A stretch of DNA of 64,000 bases, from the NCBI RefSeq assembly GCF_037975245.1, contig NC_092561.1, forward strand, positions 2,268,501 through 2,332,500. Direction: 5' to 3'. Both the position numbers and the translations under genes were made by a program. The first letter of the stretch is position 1. Each line of letters starts with the position of its first letter. Of this stretch, positions 24,635 to 48,649 are shown in pieces. Source of the DNA: Apostichopus japonicus (taxonomy: Eukaryota; Echinodermata; Holothuroidea; Aspidochirotida; Stichopodidae). Below the pieces are notes generated by a model. The model had not been told where the DNA came from. It did no database searches and worked only from the letters and a program-made list of their open reading frames with translations.

Positions 24635-26759
24635 TTAGATCAGACAGTTTCAAAACCACTTATCTCCGCGCTTCTGTCCCGGCAGAGTACGTTCGATATC
24701 GACGTATTGATATTCCAGAGGTATGTAATAAGGTACCCAAATGTACCAATTAACGTACTTGACCGTTTCCTTCAATTACAATACACATACTGCAGTGTAT
24801 AGTATACGAATGACATAGATTTCAATAGCAGCGACTTTCTACGGTTGCTGTTTTGCGTAACATCTACATTTGCGTCTGACAATCACTGACCTTTGTCCCT
24901 GTTATGTAATAGAAGATATTTGCGTAGGGAGGTCACTTCGGTCGGCAAATAGCGACTATCTATGATCTTGTAAAAAGTATAGTTTAAGTTATCACGGAGC
25001 AGCACTGGCGTCACTTTAATCACATGTGAACAACTTCTTCGTACAACACTTTTTTTTCAGTGCGCTAAACCGTGATATTGTGGAGGGTATTTATAAAGGT
25101 CGATGCCTTATTACACAGCAGAAAGTTCCTAAAGTAAGAAGCTCCTCAAGCTTCTCATGGAGGTGTCCTCCTGCTCAAACTAATTTAAACAGACGTATTA
25201 GGCCGTAATTGAATTCAGTGCATTTTAAAATGCAGAATTTTGCATTCAAAACCAGTATTCCGACTTACAGGCATGGAAGACTCGCCCCAAACCGCGTGCG
25301 GCCATCTCGTTGCTTGCAAGTGACGTTTTGTTCGTGTCGCTACAAAATGCAGACAGTACAGTAATGAAAGGTGATACCTTGTTATCTTTAGCTGGACCTG
25401 AGATGTCCATCGCTGTATTGTTTGTACACTGTGCTGTGGGTATTGACCGCAGCTGTATTTTACTAGTGTACACAACTGTACACTAGTGCATAGATACCGA
25501 TGGTAGCGAGCTGTGTGTGCTTATTTTCTGGGATCCATGGTGGAGCCTAACACTTCTGTTACACTTCATTCGAAAGTAGGTCAGATTACCGGCATTAGAC
25601 GTTTCTCTTTGCGCGAGTCTTCACACCCTGTAACATTCCATTGCAAAGAAGGCAAACTGACAGCGTATGATGGACTGTATATATAATGGAATGAACTGAC
25701 AGCTTTCCAAAACTATAGCCCTCGATTTATGTATTTATCTGAGAACTAAAGGAAATAGCACTGAGAGCGGATATCCTAAGATATATGAAAGTAGCAATTA
25801 ATTGCTGAGAAAGAACCATAAGGTGGGATAATGCTGGATCTGTACCAGACACGCTAATGTCATTTGTTCTGACATATATTATGCGTATGCTGAACAAGCT
25901 ATCAAAACACAAACATCTTAATGATGCACACATGAAATAAAACATGAAAGTTAAGCTCAGTTTAACAACCACGGCGGCAACGGGTTTGTTGTTATTTATT
26001 GTTCTTGTTGGTGAGGGGGGGGGGGGGGAGTGAGTGAGGTGTATAGTTTGGTATTACAATGCTGTTATTACGGTTTGTGGTATAGCTGTTGTTATGTAAT
26101 TATTATGATCTATGTGGAATGAGCTGCGGTTGATATATTTGTGGATAGACAACGGTGTGAAAGCAATGCTATACTCACCCCCACACACACCTTGAGGGGC
26201 TGATTAGTGTGCGGATTAGTGTGGATTAGTGAGCGGTGCCATACCTATGCGTATAGGTAACACAATAATGTAGGTTGGACTTATCTTTTGGGATGAATGG
26301 TTGGGGGTGGGGGGGGGGTGAGAGTGAAATTATAAGGTCTGAGTCTGTCAGTGTAGCCAGGACAGGTTTTCTGGGGGAATCTATGAATCAGCATTATCAC
26401 CAAACAGTGAAAATTGTGAAATGAAGGCAAAGTCAGAGTTTTTTTTTCTCAATTGAATATAATTGTTTAACTTGTTTATATATTTCTTACTTAAATCCAT
26501 CCACCTTCATAATGCATCAGTTGTAAAAACATATCAGATGTATTCATCACCTTGATTAATTTGTAAAATCATATAAAATGAAACGACAAATAATTTTTAT
26601 TGACATTCTTAGATACCTTCGGGGTCCTCAACGACAAAAAAAAAAATAATATAAGACTTAAAATGGTGTATTCTTGGGTCAATATAGGCTGCATATTAGG
26701 TCAATTAGTTAGACAAACATGGTATGGGAGCAAATGACTCCTTTCTATTTTCTGTCGGG
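24635..26759. other. Spacer between the SLC5 start and copy B
   Basis: Presumed SLC5 promoter and 5' UTR upstream of 24634; no TATA box I would defend. There is a G run at about 26015. No coding region is supportable: the minus-strand open frames at 25215-25475 and 25727-25972 lack family resemblance and splice context. Confidence 0.5.
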
Positions 26760-26800
26760 GTTGTAGGGGAAAAGTAAAATAAAAGAATGGTTTATATGTG

Positions 26801-37172
<10,372 letters not shown>

Positions 37173-37215
37173 TTTGGCAATTTTAACAATAAATGGAAAT
37201 TCACGATGGGTGTTA

Positions 37216-40200
37216 CAGACTTGCTGCTGTATGAACAATGTACTAGTTGTATTTTATACAGCCTACGTATATATGCGTGCATTATAAGACTGCACAACAA
37301 CTCTGTACCATTATAAAAATAATTTACGGTTCTGATTTTGTTTCTATTAATTCATTCATTTCCATTATTTACAAACAAAGGGATCTGGTGGTTCAGTGGT
37401 GCGAAATTTTACATTTTGTTCATAAAACCGTGTCATTGGTGAACCTGTATATCTCTATACACATTCATAACACTGGAGAAACGAATAATATATACACATG
37501 ATAAAGCGTATACAGTTTGATATGTATAGATCTTGTTAACACCCACGTCCACAAGACCAAAGATCGGTGGGGCAGGGGAAGAGGGATTGGGAAAAACATC
37601 TCCTCCGTTTGTCTTTAGGGAATACGCTAACTTGATTATGTCCCTTCGGTTCCAAGTTTCGCAAAGTGACAACTATTTGATTTATTTTTTTACTTTTTAA
37701 TATATTTGGCGGTCGTAGTGTCGGAAGACCGTATAGTATATACTATCTTGCTGCAAAAAAGAAAAGAAATCATATTTCAGAATGTCACCTTTCTACAGGC
37801 TAATATTTGAGGTAGAATTTTCTTGTAGATATGTCTTCATGTAGGAAAAGCAATATGTAGGTATACATCCTTCACCGTGCAGGTTAATACTTTGTTATAT
37901 CATCCACTCTTCATCTTACCGGGTAGCGTATTTTTTGTTCCCCAGGACGAACGTGGGTTTCAGGTTTTTCAGGAATTTACAAATTCGTTTGACTTCAGAG
38001 TTTGGGTTTAGAAAGTGGGTTATGGATCCAGTTTCTATGAAAATGAAGGATTGTCTTTCATAATCTGGGGTCAAACTAGGAAAAAAGATTCAGAACATGT
38101 TTCTTGAAAAAGCGTCACATGTTTGGAATCCAGGGATTTGATTGGCCGATGCCCACGTTCGTCATGGGGAAAAAAAAAACGCTACCGGGTAGTTGAGGAA
38201 TAACCTTTGACCTAGAGCACTTCTGTTACTATAGGAATTACTTTGCTTGCCTACCAGTCTTTGTTATGTTTGTCCTGGATTAGAATACCTTTCATTGTTA
38301 CAATGTTATCGCATATATACAACAGCTAATGTTGCAAGCTGTAAAATACACGAGCCTAGAACCTTACGTTAGATGCCTCTATATGGTATAGTTTCCATGG
38401 TTATAGACTTGTATATACTCATGTCTGAATACTACAATTATTACGTAGAAAGATCCATTTTCTTCTATGTAATCGATCTTGATTTGAGAAACATCTATGG
38501 GACTTTCAAAGGTATAGTTATCACAACCTATTTATACTTGAATTTCTCTCCTCTATTTTATTTATTAAGACGATAAAACTAACATTTTAAACTTGCTCAA
38601 CAGTAGACTACACTTGATTTAGTAGGTCTTTAAGAGAAAGAAAAACAGAATCAAAGTTGTATATGTCTACTTTCTTTTTTGGAGTTAAGCTTGCGTTGCA
38701 ACTATATGCTTCAATACACAAAATATTGACAGTAACTGTAGGTCTCGTTGCTATGGTAACGTGTTACTCGAGTGTCGCAATTCTTTTCAATTCTTACAAG
38801 TTCGGTCAGAGTCAGGATCAATTGATCGATAAGTCTCAGTATCAAGTTGTCTCCCATTTGCTGATTTTTATAAACATTCGAAACTTCGGTTTCTATGTTT
38901 AAACATTCATGTAACGGCATCGCCATTCCGAATTGACAGTTTGATCCGTCACGAAAAGACAACTACATTTCCAATCTTTCAAGAAATAGAGATCGTCTTT
39001 GGAAACGAGTTGTTGCCGGAGCGACTTCCTGACGTCGTCGGGAATTAATCTGAATTAATATTCTGAATTAATAGTTTGAATTAAACTCTGATACGGAACG
39101 TTAAGGGGAAGAAGGATTATAAAGGATAAACGTTTCCATCCGCGTCTGTACATAATCCATTTATCTGGAAACACGCGTTACATATTCAAAACATTCTTGA
39201 ATAAAAACGAGAGAAAGAAAATGGACTGCTCTGGATTCAAGATGTCACCTGGTACTCAAGTTATACTATGAACGTATTACCAGTGACAAGTTATACAAAT
39301 TGAGTCGACATATATCACGGAGTGCCCTAAGCTTACTATGAAATCAAAACAAAAGACGGATATACGAGTATTCGGAAGGTAAAATTTATTACTTCTCCTT
39401 GCCTTTTTTTTGTAAGTTTAATAATTATTACTATTATTACCACTTTTTTTTTGAAGGAGTGGTGTTGGGTAAAAGGGAAAAAACTCGGAGCTTTTTTTTG
39501 TATCCAAATATTTGTTTTTACCAAAGAAACTAGTTTCGTGACCCCAATATTTTTTAGACCAAACTTTTTTTCACGAAACAAATGTGACCCAATATTTGTT
39601 ATGACCCAAACAGACAGTGAAATTGCTTGTGACCCAATATTTGTTTGTACTCAAATTTGTTGGCACCAAAATAGTTTCGGACTAAATCAATTTTCGAATA
39701 AAAATGTGTTTAGATTTAGACCAAAATATGTTGCAGGCCTACCATTTATTATTGGTGGGGGGGGGGGGGCAGTGGCCTGCGCAAATGGGGGGGCAGTAGC
39801 CATGCCCCGCTCAACCTCGGGGCTCAGTCTGGGGAATTTGAAATCAATTAAGGAAGAGGTGGGGGGGGGGGGGAGGGATGCCAGTCGGGGGAATTGTGTA
39901 CTTGGTCCCACCACCCATGAAATCGTGCAGACGCTACTGGGCGAGAACCTGAATATTGTGAGGGTCGTCGTTTGTTTCGGACCATAATTTTTAGGGCTAT
40001 GTTTTTGGTTTATAGTCTTGTATCATGGTCGTCGATGTATGTACCTTTTGATTTTCCTTTATATACCTCCTTTAGTGCAACTTAATATACTGAAACATTT
40101 TACTGACTTTTTCTCTTACCGTATGTATGTACTTTTTGATTTTCATGTTTATATCTTTTTTTTTTGTGCAAATATACAAACAAAAAAACGCACGCTTAAG

Positions 40201-41664
40201 CACCTTTTTTTCTTATATAGCCCATGTAATTTTTGTTGTTCCAGTTAAGAGAAATCACAAGCGGCACGCTCAATTGGTCATCTTTTCTTCTCTCTGCAAC
40301 AATTTCAGAAGGGGAGGGTGAGGCGGAAGTTGAACCCATGGGCCCCCTTCCTGGACCCGCCCCTGGACTGTACTTTGATCTTCACAAACAATATTGGGGT
40401 CTGAAAACTTGTTTTCTTGGTACAAACGATTTTTTGGATAAAAAAAAAATTGTCCCGATTTTTTGGATAAAAAGAAATGGTTCCGAATTATTTCTTTTTG
40501 TCGGAACATAGAGACGTCGGAACATAGAGATGTCGGAACATAGAGATGTAACCGACACATATACTGTATGACAAGAAGCACTCATGGTAGGAAGTTGTAG
40601 TTGATTTTGTTTCTAAGAATATCACGTATATTTGAATCATTCTTTTGATCACAAAATGTTATGAGTTGAGACAATTAATGAATTTTGCGGGAGGCTAATA
40701 TCTCTGATACTGAAAAGGATTTTTCGTCTCACAGTAGGCCGCATGGAGAGTTGGTTAAAGTAAAATGTGCATTCAAACCACAGTAACTTGCTTCATCGCA
40801 AACTTGCATAAATTTCCGCGGTCCCTTTGACCAGGTGCTTCAGTTAATTTTTTCGTGAGTGTAAACTATATACTTCATACTTGGTCACATGTAGCCATTG
40901 GGGTCATGAGGATAGTAGCCCCGGTCCCGAGGTCAACTATAAGGGGAAGGGAAATATGGGATAGAGAATAATGCATTATCATAAAATTCTGGAGGGATTA
41001 GAGAGATGAATAGACCAAAGAGTGTCCCTGACATGTGACATAACCGTTCCTGTTCAGATTTTCGTGTTCTCCTGCCCATAGCCGGGCATTTACGGTTCAA
41101 CTACTTTGCAAATAACGGTTCCCTTTTGTCAGATGTTAGGGACTGACATGTTGAGTCCAATTGTTCGAGATCGATATTGTGTTCAGGACAAGACCAACTG
41201 AAAGGTTTTCAGATAATGGGGTATTCTCCAGTTGATCAATATTCAGTAACGCCAAAAAGGTACACATGAATAGTCACGTACGTTGGTTAGGCTCCAGTGA
41301 AATCTATACTTAAGTTGTGATAGGACATCTACTTAGCAACCAAGAAACTCTACTCGTGTGCTAACATGCACTGTATTCACAGCAGAAGCAATGTAAACAT
41401 TCGAGAAATTCAGCGATTTACCTTCTGCGAGATAATGATCAAAGGATTGTTGATAAAGTTGTTTGGTTTTCATGAATGAGTTTGGATTGGATTCAGTTTT
41501 GATTGCGAAGTCAAACTAGAGTGTTTGTGGAACTCACTGCATGCATGTTCGACAATTTACCTGTGTGTGTATGTCTGTATCATAGCCGAAACATGTGTAC
41601 AATCATTGTACACAGTATAGTAAAATAGATCTAGTGATCAGCTAACTGTGTCTATGTTCTTAAT
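37216..41664. other. Intergenic region with low-complexity repeats
   Basis: No gene I can support in 4.4 kb. 39480-40000 holds degenerate repeats built on CCAATATTTGTT and CCAAA plus two G runs (about 39758-39770 and 39861-39873). 40420-40500 has TTTTTTGGATAAAAA-like repeats. 40499-40547 has three tandem 16-bp units of TCGGAACATAGAGATG type. The open frames crossing these blocks are repeat-driven. Confidence 0.55.
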
Positions 41665-44601
41665 ATGGCGGCCATGGCCCAAAAGAAGGAGGTCGATTTA
41701 GTTCCCACTGGTGAAACCTCCTCTCAGCCGATACAAAAAAACAATGATAACGGAGAGTCGAGGGATTGTCAAGGTGCAACAGAGGAACCGAACACAAGGT
41801 ATGTCGTGGGTACTGATAAAGGCCTGCAGAGAATGAATGTAATAGAGGTGCAAACACGTATTTATATAGTTTATATACCACTTATCTTATTAGGTATTGT
41901 GGAGGGGGGGGGGGGGTTATGGTAGGATTTAATGGTATATAAAATATTGACTGGCACGAATTATTCGAACCAGTGAACACAGGTATACTTCAACGAGAAG
42001 TGACCCTTTTTTTCACAAACCTTGCATATACCGACTTTAATCATAACATTGTGGGTGGGGGGGGGATTAGGGTGGGGGGGTGGGTTAGAGGAAGGCGAAT
42101 GAGGAGGAGAGAATGCCAATGAGCTTTAAGGTAGTCTACCTTACCTTTCTCCAGGTTTCTGTAGCTTTTAATTAGGCCTAATTGACATGATTTATTTCCT
42201 TTTTTTTCTTAGGTTGAGGGCAAGAACAGACCAATGGAAATACACCGAAGCTGTTCCTAACGCTCCCGGTGAACCGCCGAATCCCTCGCCTGTGTTACCG
42301 GACATAGAAGGAGTTCACACCGGTTTATTTTTGCAGCACTTTACCAATAGCGTTAACAAAGCGCTCCATAAACAACATTGTACATGTAACGGTAAAATTT
42401 ACACATCTGAGGACTTATTCGAAAAGAGTAACCCGGCATTGTTCGGTAGGTCTAAATCAGAAATCGTTTATAGTCCGCAACATCGTAAAACCGTCAAATT
42501 ACCGCGATTGAGAAACGATGCCTCATTGGTTGGAGGGAATGTGGACATTGCAATTGAAGAAAAAGGAAAACCACCTCTACAGGTACAAATTGAACGCGAG
42601 GCAAGAGATATTCACATGTACGGTATGTACTTACAAACACTCGATGAAAACGACGACACCGTTTTTAATGAGGATGGGGAAATTCGATTACCGAACCTAA
42701 TGGATATTCATGACTTAGAAGGTAACAGCTGGAAAATTATACAAGAACCAAAGAAATCGCGTGATTCCAAACAAAAAAGCAGGTTTGATCGAAAGTTGTT
42801 TGGTGATGCGATTAGCGATTATTATGAGGAGCCTAAATCGCGATCTGCGAAGTCCAATACATCGAATGGGAGAGACATCAAGCAGGAATCTGATAAGCCA
42901 AAGAAAAAGTTTATAGATGTTATGATTTCGTCTGCAATACCAAATAACAGCGATGCAGCATCGATATCTGAATCAAGTCTTCATTCGACCAGCAGTGAGA
43001 TGTTACCCAAGATGGAACCACTTTGTAATACCGCGCCTGCGCACACGACTCAAATACGCTCGCCGCCATTCGTGTGTGACGAGATGGGTAGAAAAGCGCT
43101 GTTATGGCGGTATGCATCCGAAGTTAGAAAAGGTGAAATCACATATCGCGATTATTTGACAAAGATATCCGATATATCGTCATTATACCGTGATGATGCC
43201 GGTGGTAATAAACGACAGAAGAGAGAACACTCACCACAAAAGGTTACCGCTGATGGCGATTTAATCAAAATACCTCGAGCTGATGTCGATATCGAGGCTG
43301 AAAACAATGGTCCGGTACTTCTTAGTCTCTCAAGTGCGTATGAACATCAGTGTGCTGCCGTGAATTTCGAACCTTCCTTCCCTCCAGAACTAGAAGTTTT
43401 ATATTCCAAAGCTGGACTTAGCGTGTCAAATTTAACAGATTCTTTCAGCAAAACATTACCGGAAAATTTTTTACAGAGGGAAAAAGAACGCTTACGGAGT
43501 GATTATCCTATGTATGACTGGAAATTGCAACAAAAACACCTGAAACTACCATCCGGACACAATGAGAGGGCTTATATGGAAAGACCGGTAAGGTCGGAGC
43601 CGTTGGCATCGAATTTGCGAAGGATAGCCGGTATTGGACCTCGTGATTTTGATCACAAAATGAAGGTTCTTTCAAATCGTAGCGGAGCTGACCAAGATGT
43701 CGTAAATATAAGAAGTTCGCAATTTTTCGATAGAAGGGGTGAGTTAAATGATATCCCAGAGACGGAAAGTGTGAAGAAACTAGTTAAAGGTGATGAAGAG
43801 AGTTCGAGAATAGAGTCCGGTGTATCGCGATCTTTTCCACCGAATCAACCACCAACGACACCTGTTGAGGTGGCTCTTACCTTCGCTAGTTGTTCGGTGC
43901 CAAATATAATGGAAACGATGGAGGAAGAGACAGAAACTGGACAAGAGGATGAAGAAAATGAGGAGGATGAGGAGGAAACTTCGGAAAGAAAGATGGAGGA
44001 AGATGGCAACATTATTACAGAACACCCGGATGCTAATCACATGACAAGAACTGGTCTGGCAACGGCAAAGTCTCAAAGGAGTGAGAGATCGTGGGGAGAA
44101 GGATTTGATGGTAAAATGTACAAAGTGAGCAAGGAGGGCCGAGTGAAATTTAATATGACGGAAAGGAAACCACGTCACCATAGTTTTGACTCGAACGCTA
44201 TCTCCAAAGGTGACGAAATTTCGACAGTTAGTGACGTAATACCTCCAAATCCGTACAACAGTAATGAGAACTTAAACGACTTGGGCTTATCACCAGGGAA
44301 ACAGGTCAATGACATCACACATTCTTTCAAAATGGATGCTACGAATAGTTGGTATTCAAAGCCTCTACCCGTCACCTTGCTAGGAATTGACACGTTGCCC
44401 GACATACAAAACTCGGGGTTACGATCGAGGTCCAGGACAGTGCGTAGCAAAAACAGTTCTAAAAGTGAGTTCTACGGTAAAAACAAGAAAGAACCTCCGT
44501 CAAAGCAGTTTTCAACTACACAAACATTAACCGGTTCCGCGAGAATCTTGCCAGTATCTTTAAGTACCAAACATGTTGTCTTTATCAGTCCCACAAAATA
44601 A
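41665..44601 (+). CDS. Unrecognised 840-aa charged, probably disordered protein
   Basis: Two exons: 41665-41798 (MAAMAQKKEVDL, donor AG/GTATG, phase 2) and 42213-44601 after a strong T-rich acceptor; AG plus G restores an Arg codon. The large second exon is open for 796 codons. The N-terminal third has the most folded-looking stretches: GLFLQHFTNSVNKALHKQHC, a Cys pair, then SNPALFGRSKSEIVYSPQ and VKLPRLRNDASLVGG. Around residue 343 is LLWRYASEVRKGEITYRDYL, probably helical. The rest is Ser/Lys/Glu-rich, with an acidic run at about 612-642 (EEETETGQEDEENEEDEEE) and a basic C-terminal tail. No signal peptide or membrane segment. I do not recognise the family. A cytoskeletal or ciliary scaffold is only a guess from composition. 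Confidence 0.82.
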
Positions 44602-44772
44602 TAACATGGATTTCAATCCGCTAGTAAGTTACGGTAACTATTATGGCATGCATGAGGTTGTTATTAAATTACACTTGGTCGTTATGCTAGAATCTAATCG
44701 GTCTTGGTCTTAATAGGCTAGAATATTAAATATGGGGATATAAATATGATTGTGGTTTACGTATGCTATATA

Positions 44773-44889
<117 letters not shown>

Positions 44890-44897
44890 TGAGACTA

Positions 44898-45038
44898 GTT
44901 GAGACTAGTAGAACACTAGTAGTTGTAACTCAGAGTTTCACGCGTTGAGCGATCATCAGACAACTGCTCAGACAATCTGATGATCGCTCATTGCGTGAAA
45001 CTCTGAGGTACAACTACTAGTGTTCCACTAGTCTCAAC
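44898..45038. repeat. 141-bp palindrome (fold-back element)
   Basis: Arms of about 63 bases with about 4 mismatches around a spacer of about 15 bases. The arms start GTTGAGACTAGT and end ACTAGTCTCAAC; the inner parts include CTCAGAGTTTCACGC and GAGCGATCATCAGA. The transcript would form a long hairpin. It looks like a fold-back MITE; no clear target duplication because the left flank is a microsatellite. Confidence 0.85.
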
Positions 45039-45469
45039 GTATATTTCGCTCTGTCCACCGGACATAGAGCACTCTGCGCCAAGATAGACGCCAACCAACC
45101 AACTTTCTATGAAGTATCTCAGATTCGAACTGTCTTGTCTAATATATTTTCTATCTGCGTAATCTGCTTGCTTTTTCTTCTATGATAGGATCGATCTCTT
45201 ATGAATGGTTGTTTTATATACCCCCCCCCCCCTTCCTTGTTGAAAGAATAGTTTAAAGATATCTCACGTCATTTTGCTCTATAGAGCTCTACAGAGAATT
45301 CAGAAAAGCTCTATGGTATTTCATATTTCTATTAGTCTCTACCTCACCGGGGAGGGGGGGGGGCAAAAAATGTAAACATTTCTATGCTTGAGCGATTGTT
45401 CGTAAGATGAGGTATATATATTTGGGTCGTCGGCAGGATGCCAATTTTTCCACACGACCCTTTTTGAAC

Positions 45470-45538
45470 ACACTTGATCGAAGGGGCCCCGCTACATTGC
45501 TGTGCCCAGGGCCCCGTGATCTCTTAAGACGGCCCTGA
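45470..45538 (-). mobile_element. Transposon end fragment (CAGGGCCGTCTTAAGA type)
   Basis: On the minus strand the sequence begins CAGGGCCGTCTTAAGAGA and continues into GGGGCCCTGGGCACAGC, the form of a DNA-transposon terminus. I could not find a matching opposite end; a G run lies at 45353-45363. Confidence 0.4.
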
Positions 45539-48500
45539 TTTGAACAAACTATAAGCGCTCTACCTTTGAGCATATTAGTGAAAGCATGTGAATATTCCCA
45601 TAGTTCACTCGACATCTCAGTTTAGTTATCGATAATTGTTGGAAGGTTTGACACGTCGCGCATATATATATAACATATATAGACGAATAACTTTATATGC
45701 GATGGATAACAGAATTGTTTGTAATGGGCTATCTAAAGTTACCGTCGTTGTACGAAAGTTCATGTTTCATATATTCGGAATATGAAATTTTCATGAATAT
45801 TCAATTATTCAAAAACATTTTGCTAACTGTTGTGAGAAACTTAAAAGTGATCCGTTGTACACCGTAAAAATACACTAATGCTATCAGTACAGGGTGCCTA
45901 GTAGTTCGATATTACTATTAATCTATGAGGAACGAACCTTAATTCTATTCAAAGTCTTTTGTCTTAAGTCTCATTAGTCTATCACACATACTATACTTGG
46001 TGAATCAGGTTGATGAAATGGTAAAAGGGCCCAGCTATAATTCTTGAACCGGATCCCCTGAATCCCTAGCTAGGCTTCTACTTGTGCCACAATATTTATA
46101 AAACAACAACTTACGCTCAATAATAAATCTGATCAAAAGTATTTTTAGCACATTTCCAAATTAAGAAATGTAACATTTTGAAATTACATGAGGAATTCTT
46201 TTTCGAGCTAAATTTTGCGTGCAATTCTGACAACATTGTTCTATCCAGCATAAGGTACAATGAAACAGACAACTTAAATTTAGCTCCTCCTCCTGCTCCT
46301 TACAGGAATTCGATACACTCACTTTGCGTAAATCCTTTCCAAATTTTTATTTTTTAAATTTTTTTATAATTATTATCCGTCTAAAATTTTATTAACAAGT
46401 TTTCGTTAATATTTGAACATCCGATTTAGGCAAACACTTGTTGTTTGCTCTTTATTTCCAATCCATATCACAGCAAGGAGATCAATAAAATAATACGAAA
46501 GTAACCAATTTTCTCCGAGAGAAATAACAACAAATAAAAATTTTACTGTTTGTTAATTGACATTTTAGATTTAATTGCTTTATCATCATCTTTATTATGT
46601 GATTCGCTATTAGAGTAAAACAATTTTTTTAAAAGTAATCTCCCAATCTGACCTAGTTTGTTGCACGAACTACGTACCTGCCCATGCATGGATGGTATTT
46701 ATCCCCATTTTTAATTACTTTCCTATTGTCATTATTCATGTGGAACACGTCTTCATTAATAAATTGATCAAATTTTTATTTGTGACAATGTAAAAAGAAA
46801 CGGAGACCGTGAAGTTAGGCTGTATTCTGTTTGTATATCGCCGTTAAATAACGGGAACGACAGAGGAAGTGACGCAAGAAATATTCCAATATTAAAATGA
46901 TCGATAACTATTGTTCTAATTTATGAGGGGGTACTTCGAGATCGTTATAGTTGTGTATAAACTGTTACATATACATTTATATTAAAATTACGGCGCTACA
47001 ATATTTACAGTCAACTATTACGATTTTTTCTTCAGAAGTGACTCACACATCATTTGCCTCTACGGCACCCCACCCCACCCCTTACACACATAACGCTCCC
47101 CTGTCCCTACCCGCACCCCATGCCCTTGTGAAGACGCTAGACAAGTCTATGCGGACAACTAATATGAATCGTTGATGAATAAAAGTCCGGTATATCGAGG
47201 CTAGCCTGTCCTGTGATGTCGTCATTATGAGGATATGTCTTACTGTGTCTGTAAGAGTCACAGTTTAACGTTTTCATTCATGCTTTTGCCAAACAATACC
47301 CGGGCTCATTCAGTGTAGCTTGGTAACTTGTTTCCCATTACAGCCAACGTTGCTAGTCGACATTCGGACTTAACTTTTGACATCAAAAGTGTTTAATCAT
47401 CGTAATAGTTCCCAAATTTTATATTATACAAATTAATGGTCAATATTAACCTAAAAGAATAAGAATTTCTATGTACTGTGAATTTGTAGAAATGTAAAAC
47501 GATATGAATGACTAGACAAAAGAAAAGTGTTAGAAATTTACGAACGATATATTTGCATAAATACCAACAACACTTTAAACGATGCGTGTACGATGAAAGT
47601 GAGATAATTGTTTAGTTTCCTTAAAAAAAAATATCCATGAAAAAACCTCCTCCTCGTCCTCCATTATAACCATTTCTTGAAGGGAGGTAGGGTGGGAGTG
47701 GGTGGGAGTGGGTTGTATGGGTGGGGGCAGTCTGCACCCACAGAACCCCCGATCTGCTTGTATACTTACCCGAGAAAATCACATCTCCAAATTTATTAGA
47801 TGCTAGCCGTCAAGATGAAATGAAAGAATTTTCAAAAGAACTTTAAACTTAATGATAATTTTCAACTGCATTGAGTTGTGACCTTTTTTGTCTATAATGT
47901 TACAAAATCTTGTGCAATGATTACTTACACAGATCATTTATTGTAGACTAACTATTTTAAGCCCTGAGTATATATATAAACTATACTTACGTGATAGCCA
48001 AGTTCAAATGTTTTTCATTATTTGGTGCCATATTTTAACAACTCAACATTTGTTAGATGAAATTTTCTGATATCTCTTCTGACCCTCTAAATTATTCACA
48101 GACACTGAGGAAAGTTGAATTAGATCAAATTGTTTTAAATTAAACAAGTTTATATGTCTCACCGATGGAAACCGTCTTGTGGTAGGAGGGAGGGGTGACG
48201 GAGGCGTGAGGGGGGGAGGGTGGTGCGAGCATCAGTTACCCTATTTAACTATATGTAACATATTTGCAGGCAATACTGATGACCATTAAAAGATTTAACA
48301 AAACATTGTCTTTATCTATCGATTAAATTTCAATCTTATTCGATTGGTATTACAGTGATCCATCAACAAATGTTACTGACATAAACTTTACATTTTGACG
48401 AATCGTATTTTTTTTCTTCTTTTTTTCAAAATTAATTTTATATGGAAAGTATTTGATACAAACAATGTCACATTTCTGGCGATTATTGTTATGCTGGTAA

Positions 48501-48649
48501 CTCACTTTTTTTGCACTTTCCTTACTGACGTAATCCATTATGTTTATGACATAATTTCGACTTGTTAATTTTCCAAATCTAATGGAAGACAAGAAGTTTA
48601 GGTAAAGCTTAGGAGAGAAAACATATTTCAATTTCCATCTGATTGTCTT
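45539..48649. other. Intergenic, AT-rich
   Basis: Three kilobases with no supportable gene, tRNA or intact element. Small G- and C-rich blocks at about 47690-47750 and 48185-48225 look like decayed repeats. Confidence 0.5.

Noticed and set aside
25215-25475. Two overlapping minus-strand frames near the SLC5 start
   Set aside because: No domain, no conserved start context and no splice partners; frame length is within chance.
43780-44181. 133-codon minus-strand frame inside the 840-aa gene
   Set aside because: Shadow of the acidic, GA-rich coding stretch on the plus strand.
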